A stretch of DNA of 16,795 nt from Gammaproteobacteria bacterium (GTDB lineage Bacteria > Pseudomonadota > Gammaproteobacteria > SZUA-229). A program made the translations under genes and the position numbers. The stretch covers positions 1 to 16,795 of the forward strand of contig JAOUPA010000028.1 of assembly GCA_029880105.1 (NCBI GenBank), written 5' to 3'. Shown in pieces: positions 7,114 through 14,093 of this stretch. Each line of letters begins with the position of its first letter. The first letter of the stretch is position 1. The notes under the pieces are model-generated. The model was not told the DNA's origin. It saw nothing but the letters and a program-made list of their open reading frames with translations, and searched no databases.

Positions 7114-7647
7114 TAATTAATTGTCCAGTCCTTTGTTTGCTTTATCTGGTGTCCTTTCATTCTATATTTTACATCTGACTTATAACTCTACTATTAATGT
7201 GTATTTGTTTTTGCGCACTGATAACTAACAATAACAATAAGCCAGGCTCGGTACGATTGATTCTATCGCCATAAAGTAACCACATATCAGATATGTAGTG
7301 CACAGTAAATACAGCATAGCGAGCGTAGTTTTGCAGATTTAAGCCTGTACAGAAAGCACATCAAAATCGGGGCCGGCCAATTTTACCAGTAACCTTTACC
7401 GGCACTGGATTAACAGCCATCTGCCGGGGTTACTACGGAGTAACTACTAAAAAACCACTCAGGGTATGAAATTGTAAACCGTGGTATTGCCCACGTTAAT
7501 GCTGACTATGTCAAATCTCAGGAAGTCGTAGCACTATAAGCAAATCTAATCTATTTAATATTGTATCCCCGATGATGTTGCATCTACGCCATCAGGGGCA
7601 TACGACTAATAGACGATACTGACAGCAAAATATTCTTTACCGCAGGA
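7114..7647. other. 534-bp intergenic region rich in inverted repeats
   Basis: No convincing gene. Contents: (a) 7282-7296, ACATATC-A-GATATGT, a perfect 7-bp inverted repeat about 170 bases upstream of the PAS-GGDEF-EAL start, a possible operator. (b) 7389-7433, a bulged stem (GTAACC plus CCGGC against GCCGG plus GGTTAC). (c) 7429-7444, GTTACT-ACGG-AGTAAC. (d) 7480-7495, CGTGG-tattgc-CCACG. (e) 7567-7598, CCCC-TGATG against CATCA-GGGG with a 2-nt bulge, just downstream of the barrel gene and possibly its transcript end, though no T-run follows. Stop-free plus-strand stretches 7329-7466 and 7444-7536 are short and in different frames. The promoter for the gene at 7113 should lie in 7114-7260, which is AT-rich (TATAGA and TAGAAT-like hexamers), but no clear -35/-10 pair stands out. 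Confidence 0.6.
7389..7444. repeat. Overlapping, mutually exclusive hairpins
   Basis: Stem A pairs GTAACC (7389-7394) and CCGGC (7399-7403) with GCCGG (7423-7427) and GGTTAC (7428-7433), with a 4-nt bulge. Stem B pairs GTTACT (7429-7434) with AGTAAC (7439-7444) around an ACGG loop. The two share 7429-7433, so only one can form at a time. AGTAAC also occurs at 7275-7280 and 7388-7393. The layout recalls an antiterminator-like switch or a degenerate mobile-repeat end, but no known riboswitch consensus fits. Confidence 0.4.
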
Positions 7648-8226
7648 TTACCACAGACCACCAAGATTAAACGACACAGCCGACCAGTTTTCATTTTCAA
7701 TATCATTGTTGTGAATATTGATACTGAACAGGATGCGCGACTCTTCCGATACCGGTATCCCGTAACCAATACCGAATAATATGCCCATGCCGCCATCAAG
7801 CGAATGCGTTAAAGTTACACCTGATCCACTGACAACTTCATTTGCATCTGCAAAACCCAAGTCACCCCTTAGGAAGAAACCATCGCCAGTCTCCTTGCCA
7901 AAGAACTTCATAATGCTGGCACCATAAAGGTACTGGTTAAGCTGGTAATCACCGAGTAGGCCACCGACATAACCATCAGCAGTACCTGAGATAACAAAGC
8001 CGAGAATCGCTTTCTCAGCAACTGGCCAGTAAAAACCAAGTATATCGATGGCAATCTGCGTCCGGGTAGTACCAGGAACCGCATCCACAATATTGAGAAA
8101 TGCCTCGATATCCCCCGGGTAGCTGTGATTGGCAAAACCGAATGACCAGTAGGTGTACCAGTCTTCCTCGGCTGCCATTGCCTGCAACGGGCTCAACAGA
8201 AACATGATTAAGAGTATTTTTTTCAT
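7648..8226 (-). CDS. Small outer-membrane beta-barrel protein, unknown function
   Basis: 192 residues. A clean signal peptide (MKKILLIMFLLSPLQAMA, cleavage near 18-19) precedes about 173 mature residues made of alternating amphipathic strands with Gly/aromatic pattern (GFVISGTADGYVGGLLG, FLRGDLGFADA, MGILFGIGYGIPV) and a terminal strand FNLGGLW ending in Trp, as outer-membrane barrels do. Length and pattern suit an eight-stranded OmpW/OmpA-like or OMP_b-brl barrel, but I cannot assign a named family. ATG at 8226 has a strong AGGAAGGGG ribosome-binding site. Upstream lie a 14-bp palindrome (8284-8297) and an FNR-type box (8321-8334) at activator distance, suggesting induction under low oxygen; that is inference. 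Confidence 0.8.
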   Translation of the reverse strand: MKKILLIMFLLSPLQAMAAEEDWYTYWSFGFANHSYPGDIEAFLNIVDAVPGTTRTQIAIDILGFYWPVAEKAILGFVISGTADGYVGGLLGDYQLNQYLYGASIMKFFGKETGDGFFLRGDLGFADANEVVSGSGVTLTHSLDGGMGILFGIGYGIPVSEESRILFSINIHNNDIENENWSAVSFNLGGLW

Positions 8227-8283
8227 ACCCCTTCCTAAAATATCCGCTAAATTGGTCTGGTGAATACACCCGCCTTAGTATTT

Positions 8284-8297
8284 CATTGTGCACAATG
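8284..8297. promoter_or_regulatory. 14-bp perfect palindrome, possible operator
   Basis: CATTGTGCACAATG equals its own reverse complement. It overlaps the likely -10 (TACATT, minus strand, 8299 to 8294) and the predicted start of the barrel gene's FNR-type promoter, where a bound repressor would block transcription. The regulator is unknown. Confidence 0.4.
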
Positions 8298-8320
8298 TAA
8301 CTGTTCGCTCAAGGGCGATA

Positions 8321-8334
8321 TTGACCAATATCAA
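8321..8334 (-). promoter_or_regulatory. FNR/Anr-type binding site upstream of the barrel gene
   Basis: On the minus strand it reads TTGAT-ATTG-GTCAA, nine of ten defined bases of the FNR consensus TTGAT-N4-ATCAA. A class II arrangement (centre at -41.5) would put the start at about 8286, and the -10-like TACATT at 8299-8294 fits within a base or two. The leader would be about 60 nt, close to that predicted for the small ORF at 2091. Confidence 0.5.
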
Positions 8335-8435
8335 TAAAAGTCCTGATATCTGGGATCCAGTCCAGCGTGCAAATCAACCTTGAAAGCAGGTTTAACGGTA
8401 GCAATACAGAAAACCAGCAATATGCTTTTAGATGC

Positions 8436-8789
8436 CTAGTCTTCCTGTATGTGATATTCCGTCTGTGTACCTATCGCAGACTGGTCATCGAAGACCTTGA
8501 ATTCGTGGTCGCCCAGTCGAATTGAATCACCATGCCTGAGTTTCTGCTCTGTTATAGACACATTATTGACATAGGTACCATTGGTGCTACCCAGGTCTTT
8601 TATAATGACCTCAAACATATTCGGCAGGCAGTCGTCGGGGGTTAGCGTTATCAGTGCATGATTACCACTAACAACACTATCATCCAACTGCAGGCTATTG
8701 CCTGGATTACGGCCTATACTGAATTCGCCCGCTGGCATATTTATCTCTGAGACAACAACTCTATTTACTATGTGTTTCAGCTTTATCAA
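8436..8789 (-). CDS. Stand-alone FHA-domain protein
   Basis: 117 residues, essentially a single FHA fold and no other domain. The phosphothreonine-binding residues are all present: G26-R27 (SIGR), S41 and H44 (VSGNHALI), and L66-G-S-T-N-G-T-Y-V-N75. Such domains read phosphothreonine on partner proteins, usually made by Ser/Thr kinases; no kinase is encoded in the window. Start: no ATG fits. TTG at 8789 has AGGAG seven bases upstream and gives the complete first strand (IKLKHIV), so TTG is chosen. The gene lies 158 bases downstream of, and on the same strand as, the 7TMR-DISM cyclase, and may share its transcript. It is probably an adaptor coupling phosphorylation to the neighbouring signalling or envelope proteins, which is inference. 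Confidence 0.87.
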   Translation of the reverse strand: MIKLKHIVNRVVVSEINMPAGEFSIGRNPGNSLQLDDSVVSGNHALITLTPDDCLPNMFEVIIKDLGSTNGTYVNNVSITEQKLRHGDSIRLGDHEFKVFDDQSAIGTQTEYHIQED

Positions 8790-8947
8790 GACCCACTCCT
8801 GAAGTATTTATAAGCGAGAATATATTTTTGCCTTTGATGAGAATGGCAGGTTTATCACCATAAACCCGATTGTAGACAGCCGCAGTGAAGGTTGCAATAA
8901 ACGTGGTTGTGCCTGCTTACTGAAGAAATCAGCGAAGGCCAGACAAG

Positions 8948-10849
8948 CTATAGATTGACCACATTATTTCGACCCTTGTCCTTGGCCGCATAAAGTGCCT
9001 TATCTGCTCTTTTCAGCATATCATCAATACTCTGATCTTCATCGGGGCTAATCTGGGTCAGACCAATACTAACGGTCAAAAATATATTTTTATCGTCAAT
9101 AAAACACACCGGGTGCTGCTCGATATCAGTACGGATGCGCTCTGCCCTGAGCAAGGCATCACCCAGGGTTGAGTTTTGCAACAAAATCACAAATTCTTCA
9201 CCACCATAACGTGAAACGATATCCGTCTCATTTGCGTGCGCTTTCAAAATATCTGCGCAGGCTACGATCGCCTTATCACCGGCATCGTGACCAAAGTTGT
9301 CATTAATCCCCTTGAATCGGTCAATATCGACCATCATCAGTGATAGTGGTTGTCCCGCCTCTTTGGCCTCGTTAAAAGCAAGGATAGCGTTATCCAGAAA
9401 ATACCGCCTGTTTGAAAGAGCACTAAGTGGGTCGGTAACTGCATCAATCGACAATTTTTCTTTTATCTCTTCCAGATCTCGGGTTTTTTTCAATAGTTTC
9501 TTATTGGCTTCGTTGAGATCGCTGATTCGTTTTGCCACTTCATCCTTCAGGTACTGCGTGCGCATATCCTTTTCTTTTAGCAGCTCATTTTGCACACGTA
9601 TTTTCTGATTTTTAACCTCTAGAAACTGGTTAACCAAAATAAAGGAAAAGAACAGTATCTCAACAAAAGAACCAACTGCGAATGTGTAACGTGTTACATC
9701 ATGATTAGAAATCAGTCCGTTATAGGTTAATGTCATTGTCACCATACCTGGCATATAAACAGCCAGCGCAACTAAATAATAGCCTGCACCATTGAAATAG
9801 CTTTGCTGCCATGCCTTGACTGCAACTACAAGTAGTGACATATAGAACAAAGAGGCAATGATATTAAACGGCAGGTTTATTTGCTGCATATCGATTGCAA
9901 TACCCAATCCACATAAAAAAATGATGGCTGCTGCCAGGCCAAATATTTTATCGATAGTCGGAACGTGTTCTTTCAACCTGAGCAACTCCCTGGAAAATAA
10001 AACCATAAACAGGGTCATTAATGCACCAATAGCATGTAGCGCATTTTTCCAGCCGGGCGCTCCCAGGTATATATAAACTCCGCTCTGTGTGCTAATCCAG
10101 ACAAGAAAGGAAAGTACGTATGCAGTGTAATACAGGTAGAGCCGCTGACGCATGGTGAAATACAGCAACCCCGTCAGCAGCATGGTAAAAAATAAAATAC
10201 CAGAATAACTATTAAACGCATCGGTTATTTTGATACGGCCCACCCTGTAAAACTCTTTTTCCGTATACAGTTGGAACTCGCCTATATGCGAAGAGACCGT
10301 CGTGCCCCTGACGTAGTATGTAATCGTCTGTCCCGATGCAATCTGTAACGGAAATGAAGGATTCGCATCCTGGATATCTCTTGCCTGCAATGGTGCAGCA
10401 AGTCCATTTTTGTAGACATGCCATTGCCCATCTTCATAGCGGTATAAATCCAGCTCTGTCCAGAAGGGTTCGGTGAAGTAAAGAACAAACCGATCATTTT
10501 CACTCTGGTTGAGCAGGGTAATTTTGAACCATGCCGTACCTGGACGATAACCTAGCGCAAACTGACTGGATATCTCCTGGCCAAAAGTGATCCTGTCGAT
10601 TTCTTCAATTGTCATTGAATTATTTTTGTCGTACAGGTATTCAATGCTGAAATCGCTAAATTTATTTACGGCCCCCGTAATGGTCAGGGATGCCTCTGCG
10701 GTGTTAGCGATAGACAGTAGAAAAGGGAAGAACACGGCCGCAATTATTTTTTTACCCGGGCCCATGATCATCAATCGACAAATTTCAGCAACGCATAAAC
10801 GCAGGTGCGGAAAGCTGTCATTGAGATTACTGTGCATGGAAATATCCAT
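8948..10849 (-). CDS. Membrane diguanylate cyclase, 7TMR-DISM extracellular and 7TM domains plus GGEEF
   Basis: Up to 633 residues. A signal peptide (about 33-54, ending TAEA), a periplasmic 7TMR-DISMED2-like domain (about 60-200, with the typical WFKITLLN and LYRYEDGQW segments), seven membrane helices (about 214-410), a charged coiled coil (about 410-465) and a GGDEF domain (about 468-633). The active site is intact: MVDIDRFK (D508), GIND, GGEEF 549-553. The inhibitory RxxD site reads N540-E-T-D543, so the Arg is lost and product inhibition is probably weak. It should make cyclic-di-GMP in response to a periplasmic ligand, often a carbohydrate-like molecule in this family. Start is uncertain: ATG 10849 has GGGGAG 17 bases away, while M27 (10771) or M29 would give a signal peptide with normal N-region. 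Followed by the FHA gene. Confidence 0.92.
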   Translation of the reverse strand: MDISMHSNLNDSFPHLRLCVAEICRLMIMGPGKKIIAAVFFPFLLSIANTAEASLTITGAVNKFSDFSIEYLYDKNNSMTIEEIDRITFGQEISSQFALGYRPGTAWFKITLLNQSENDRFVLYFTEPFWTELDLYRYEDGQWHVYKNGLAAPLQARDIQDANPSFPLQIASGQTITYYVRGTTVSSHIGEFQLYTEKEFYRVGRIKITDAFNSYSGILFFTMLLTGLLYFTMRQRLYLYYTAYVLSFLVWISTQSGVYIYLGAPGWKNALHAIGALMTLFMVLFSRELLRLKEHVPTIDKIFGLAAAIIFLCGLGIAIDMQQINLPFNIIASLFYMSLLVVAVKAWQQSYFNGAGYYLVALAVYMPGMVTMTLTYNGLISNHDVTRYTFAVGSFVEILFFSFILVNQFLEVKNQKIRVQNELLKEKDMRTQYLKDEVAKRISDLNEANKKLLKKTRDLEEIKEKLSIDAVTDPLSALSNRRYFLDNAILAFNEAKEAGQPLSLMMVDIDRFKGINDNFGHDAGDKAIVACADILKAHANETDIVSRYGGEEFVILLQNSTLGDALLRAERIRTDIEQHPVCFIDDKNIFLTVSIGLTQISPDEDQSIDDMLKRADKALYAAKDKGRNNVVNL

Positions 10850-11062
10850 ATAGTCAACGCGGATTACTCCCCATCAAACATGCAGGTAAATAATCATCTA
10901 TTCTGTTTGGTATTATTTAGAAACAGTCTATTATTACATAGAACAGCCTGAAGGGTTAGTACTTAGATGTTTCAAAAAGCCATTAACACAGCATAAATAG
11001 TATACAAACTCTACCTGTCTAACCCTATAATGATTATATAAATACCCCTAGTGGAGCACACC
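10850..11062. promoter_or_regulatory. Divergent promoter region between DISM cyclase and antiporter operon
   Basis: 213 bases separate two diverging genes. For the plus-strand operon there is a perfect TATAAT at 11026-11031, about 30 bases before the ATG at 11063; its -35 (TACAAA, 11003-11008) is poor, so an activator may be needed. No equally clear promoter is seen for the minus-strand cyclase. GGGGAG on the minus strand (10867-10872) is the only ribosome-binding-like motif near ATG 10849. Confidence 0.45.
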
Positions 11063-11632
11063 ATGAGCAAGAGTTACTATCGCAGACTCATTGAAGGTCT
11101 TGAGCAGCTCTATACCAAAGTCTCCCTGATTGTCCTGCACAACCGTGTCAGTAGTTACCATGCACGGCCTGCCGAGATCAAACGCAAACACCCGGATGGT
11201 ATCAAGACCCCACTGTCGCAGTTCATTGAAACCACGGTGGCACAGGCAACCAGTTCTGAGCACACCAACCAAAGCTATCAACATCTGGCCGAGGAGCGCA
11301 AACCACGGCAGAAATCTGACAGTGCTACGCCATTACAATACACCTCGTTGAGCCGGGAGCGTATCGATGAGCTATCGAAATACTTCAAGCAGAGGAACAA
11401 GGGTGGTGACCTGCATCCCCCCATTAAGGAGCAGTTAGAACATAGTGTCTGGGAGCATATCCACGCGACCATCCGCTGCGCTAAACAGGGCGATAAAAAC
11501 AATGCCAGGATGCACCTGAATATCGCCCACTCTGCCTGCAAAGAACTGGGACATTATATGGATGAAGAGGAATACCAGGCCTTTGTTAAAAAGGCAGAAG
11601 ACCACATGGAGACACTAACTACGCCCAAATAA
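11063..11632 (+). CDS. Unrecognised soluble protein co-transcribed with a cation:proton antiporter
   Basis: 189 residues, hydrophilic and mostly helical, no signal peptide or membrane span. I recognise no domain. The N-terminal third (SYYRRLIEGLEQLY ... VVLHNR-like) is amphipathic; the middle (about 65-100) is Ser/Glu/Lys/Arg-rich and probably disordered; the last 90 residues (SLSRERIDELSKYFKQR to KKAEDHM) look like a compact alpha-helical domain with two Cys and several His. Start: GTG 11051 also opens this frame, but GGAG at 11053-11056 lies six bases before ATG 11063, making ATG the better start. The antiporter begins 12 bases after its stop with no ribosome-binding site of its own, so the two are probably translationally coupled. 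The antiporter lacks a regulatory domain, so this protein is a candidate soluble partner, which is inference. Confidence 0.75.
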   Translation: MSKSYYRRLIEGLEQLYTKVSLIVLHNRVSSYHARPAEIKRKHPDGIKTPLSQFIETTVAQATSSEHTNQSYQHLAEERKPRQKSDSATPLQYTSLSRERIDELSKYFKQRNKGGDLHPPIKEQLEHSVWEHIHATIRCAKQGDKNNARMHLNIAHSACKELGHYMDEEEYQAFVKKAEDHMETLTTPK

Positions 11633-11644
11633 GCGTCTCTGTCT

Positions 11645-12814
11645 ATGGCTGAATACACCAATATTACCTACGAACTGGTTGTTATTTTTGCAGGCTCCGC
11701 GCTATTTGCAACTGCATTTCTATACCTGAAACAACCAGTGATGCTGGCCTACATTGCACTTGGCATCCTGGCCGGACCCTGGGGCTTAGGCATTATCGAA
11801 AGCGCCGCCCACATCGAACAACTATCGCACCTCGGTATTATTCTGCTGCTGTTCCTGATCGGCCTTAATCTGCAGCCTGATCGCCTGATTAAGCTGTTTA
11901 GCCAAACAACTGCGCTGACCCTGTTTAGCAGCGTGGTATTTATGCTATCAACAGCAGCGATCACCCTCTTTTTTGGTTATAGCCTGACCGAGAGCCTGAT
12001 TATTGGTGCCGCGATGATGTTTTCCAGCACGATTGTGAGTTTGAAGCTGATTCCAACAACGACACTGCACCACAAGCACCGCGGTGAAATGATGGTGAGC
12101 GTACTGCTAATGCAGGATGTAATCGCTATTGTGCTGATCTTAATGCTTTCCACCGGAACGCAGGACAATGTGCCACTAACCGCTTTATTTTTGCTGGTGA
12201 AGCTGATAATGATGGTAGTAGTGTCTTTCCTGCTAGTTCGCTATGTCATTAATACGTTGCTGATGCGTTTCGACATTATTGCAGAGTACGTATTTTTGCT
12301 CTCGCTCGGCTGGGGACTGCTCGGTGCAGGTATTGGTAGTATGCTTGGACTTTCCTATGAAATGGGTGCATTCATCGCCGGCGTAACTTTCGCCTCATCA
12401 CCCATTGCCATGGTGGTAGCAGAAAATCTCAAGCCACTGCGTGATTTTTTCCTGATCCTGTTTTTCTTCGCCATTGGTGCGAACATTAATGTATTAATGG
12501 CCGAACGTGTACTGCTTGATGCCCTGGTTGTGGCACTTGGTGTGGTGATATTTAAACCACTGGTATTTCGGTTTTTTTTTGGACATATCGGTGAAAAAGA
12601 TAAAACCTCTTGGGAACTGGGTGCACGCCTCGGTCAGGCCAGCGAGTTCTCAATACTGGTCGCCTTTACTGCACTGGGCGCAGACCTGATCAGCGAACAG
12701 GCCTCGTATCTAATCCAGACGGTAGTGGTTGTTACTTTCATACTCTCAACCTATTGGGTGGTTTATAAATACCCAACGCCAATTTCGAGTGACGCCTCGC
12801 ACAGAAAAGATTAA
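11645..12814 (+). CDS. CPA2/Kef-type cation:proton antiporter, membrane domain only
   Basis: 389 residues, about 12-13 hydrophobic helices of the Na+/H+ exchanger (CPA2) fold. Landmarks: GILAGPWGLG (40-49) and HLGIILLLFLIGL (62-74) in the first helices, MMFSSTIVSLKL, the transport-site Q157-D158 in LLMQDVIAI, GAFIAGVTFASSP (241-253), and LGQASEFS (329-336), matching the Kef GQxGEF region with Q331 and E334. Kef proteins proper continue into a cytosolic RCK/TrkA-N domain; this one ends 20 residues after the last helix, as in shorter CPA2 exchangers. It exchanges K+ or Na+ for protons across the inner membrane; the ion cannot be decided here. It follows the unknown protein at 11063 by 12 bases without a clear ribosome-binding site. 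No T-run terminator follows; TGCC-caacaa-GGCA near the stop is a weak hairpin. Confidence 0.9.
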   Translation: MAEYTNITYELVVIFAGSALFATAFLYLKQPVMLAYIALGILAGPWGLGIIESAAHIEQLSHLGIILLLFLIGLNLQPDRLIKLFSQTTALTLFSSVVFMLSTAAITLFFGYSLTESLIIGAAMMFSSTIVSLKLIPTTTLHHKHRGEMMVSVLLMQDVIAIVLILMLSTGTQDNVPLTALFLLVKLIMMVVVSFLLVRYVINTLLMRFDIIAEYVFLLSLGWGLLGAGIGSMLGLSYEMGAFIAGVTFASSPIAMVVAENLKPLRDFFLILFFFAIGANINVLMAERVLLDALVVALGVVIFKPLVFRFFFGHIGEKDKTSWELGARLGQASEFSILVAFTALGADLISEQASYLIQTVVVVTFILSTYWVVYKYPTPISSDASHRKD

Positions 12815-12877
12815 TGCCCAACAAGGCATCTAATGCAGCCTTAATATATTTTTCAGAAAATTCTTACAGAAAACAAA

Positions 12878-12883
12878 TATAAT
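12878..12883 (+). promoter_or_regulatory. -10 element for the PAS-GGEEF gene
   Basis: A perfect TATAAT, 54 bases before the ATG at 12938, in an AT-rich intergenic stretch. No good -35 hexamer is present at 16-18 bases upstream. The predicted leader carries the inverted repeat at 12931-12949. Confidence 0.4.
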
Positions 12884-12930
12884 TACCCCTGCTTTTTGTC
12901 ATGGAATGTGTCAGTATGTAACCCTAAATG

Positions 12931-12949
12931 AGACAAAATGACTTTGTCT
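12931..12949 (+). promoter_or_regulatory. Inverted repeat overlapping the start codon of the PAS-GGEEF gene
   Basis: AGACAAA (12931-12937) and TTTGTCT (12943-12949) are perfect 7-bp arms around a 5-nt loop that contains the ATG at 12938-12940. As RNA it would put the start codon in a hairpin loop and cover bases next to the GAG motif; as DNA it could be an operator. Confidence 0.4.
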
Positions 12950-13900
12950 AAATTTAATGAGAATAAAGCCATGAACATCGATTGCATTGATTGCAAAGAT
13001 GGAACATACAAAACCCTGCTGGAATCAACCAAAGCAATTCCCTGGAAAATGGACTGGGCCGCGAAGAAGTTCACCTACATCGGCCCACAAATTGAATACC
13101 TACTGGGCTGGAAACAGGATGACTGGAAGACAGCACAGGACTGGATTGACCGGATACACCCCGATTACAGAGAAAAAATCGCCAACCACTGTATTAACCA
13201 GTCTGAGGTGGGCACTGACCACGAAGCCGACTACCCTGCCATTACTGCTGATGGCCATTACATCTGGGTACGCGAAGTCGTACACGTTATCCGCAAAAAT
13301 GGTGTGACGACCGAGCTGGTCGGTTTTATATTCGATATTTCAGAACGCAAGAAACTTGAAGAGGAACTCATTCTCAAAAACAAACAACTGGAGGCCTATT
13401 CATTTCAGGATGGCTTAACCGGTGTTGCCAACAGGCGTATGTTTGGGCGCTCACTATTTACAGAGTGGGGCCGTGCCCAGCGCAACCTGCAACCTGTTTC
13501 TGTTGCCTTAATCGATATTGATTATTTCAAACAGTATAACGACAGTTATGGCCATATTCAGGGAGACATTTGTCTAACCCAGATAGCCACTGCATTGAAT
13601 AAAGTATCGCAACGTTCCTCTGATCTATTTGCCCGTTACGGTGGCGAGGAGTTTGTTCTGCTGCTACCTGATACTGGACACGCTGCTGCACTCGAGATTG
13701 CCGAGAGATGCCGCAACACCGTACTCAAGCTAAAAATACCGCATGAATCCTCCAGTGTCTCTGATGTAATCACCGTCAGTGTAGGAGTTAGCACGCTAAT
13801 ACCCACAGCCGATACTGAACCCGCGGCAATAATTGAAGCTGCTGATAGAATGTTGTACCAGGCAAAGCGAAAGAGCAGAAACTGCGTGGAGTGCTGCTAG
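12938..13900 (+). CDS. PAS-GGEEF diguanylate cyclase
   Basis: 320 residues, soluble. A PAS_3-type domain spans about 35-137 (WKMDW, YIGPQIEYLLGW, DWIDRIHPDYRE, GHYIWVREV, GFIFDISERKK), followed by a short helical linker and a GGDEF domain (about 152-320). The catalytic parts are intact: LIDIDYFKQYND (D193), GGEEF at 235-239, and an inhibitory RxxD site (R226-D229) five residues upstream. It should make cyclic-di-GMP with product inhibition. The PAS ligand is unknown. The first 20 residues contain C16 and C19 (DCIDC), in a CxxC arrangement. Start: ATG 12938 (GAG five bases upstream) and ATG 12971 (GAG nine bases upstream) are both possible; the latter would still keep the CxxC. The Cys-rich end NCVECC closes the protein, which is unusual for a GGDEF C-terminus. 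Confidence 0.9.
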   Translation: MTLSKFNENKAMNIDCIDCKDGTYKTLLESTKAIPWKMDWAAKKFTYIGPQIEYLLGWKQDDWKTAQDWIDRIHPDYREKIANHCINQSEVGTDHEADYPAITADGHYIWVREVVHVIRKNGVTTELVGFIFDISERKKLEEELILKNKQLEAYSFQDGLTGVANRRMFGRSLFTEWGRAQRNLQPVSVALIDIDYFKQYNDSYGHIQGDICLTQIATALNKVSQRSSDLFARYGGEEFVLLLPDTGHAAALEIAERCRNTVLKLKIPHESSSVSDVITVSVGVSTLIPTADTEPAAIIEAADRMLYQAKRKSRNCVECC

Positions 13901-14093
13901 TAATGAAAACTCAGCACGTATTTTAAAGTTGCAGATAGAGGTGCAGCGGCATCTCATTTTTAGTAATGACGAAGCTACTTTACATAAATGCCGTTGCCTA
14001 CTCTTGAAACTATAAGCTCTATATCAAACCCTATCACCTGTTTCAAACTAAATACTTCAACAAAAATAAATATCTTTATGGCAGACTAACGCC

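Noticed and set aside
7389..7444. Cyclic-di-GMP (GEMM) riboswitch
   Set aside because: GCCGGGGTTAC resembles a piece of the GEMM-I 3' half, and the downstream minus-strand gene is a cyclic-di-GMP enzyme, but the resemblance is on the plus strand, and the conserved GCAAA blocks are absent.
7389..7444. Integron attC site
   Set aside because: The GTTACT/AGTAAC arms do not match the GTTRRRY and RYYYAAC core boxes.
12811..12830. Intrinsic terminator after the antiporter gene
   Set aside because: Only a 5-bp stem (ATGCC/GGCAT) with no T-run directly after it.
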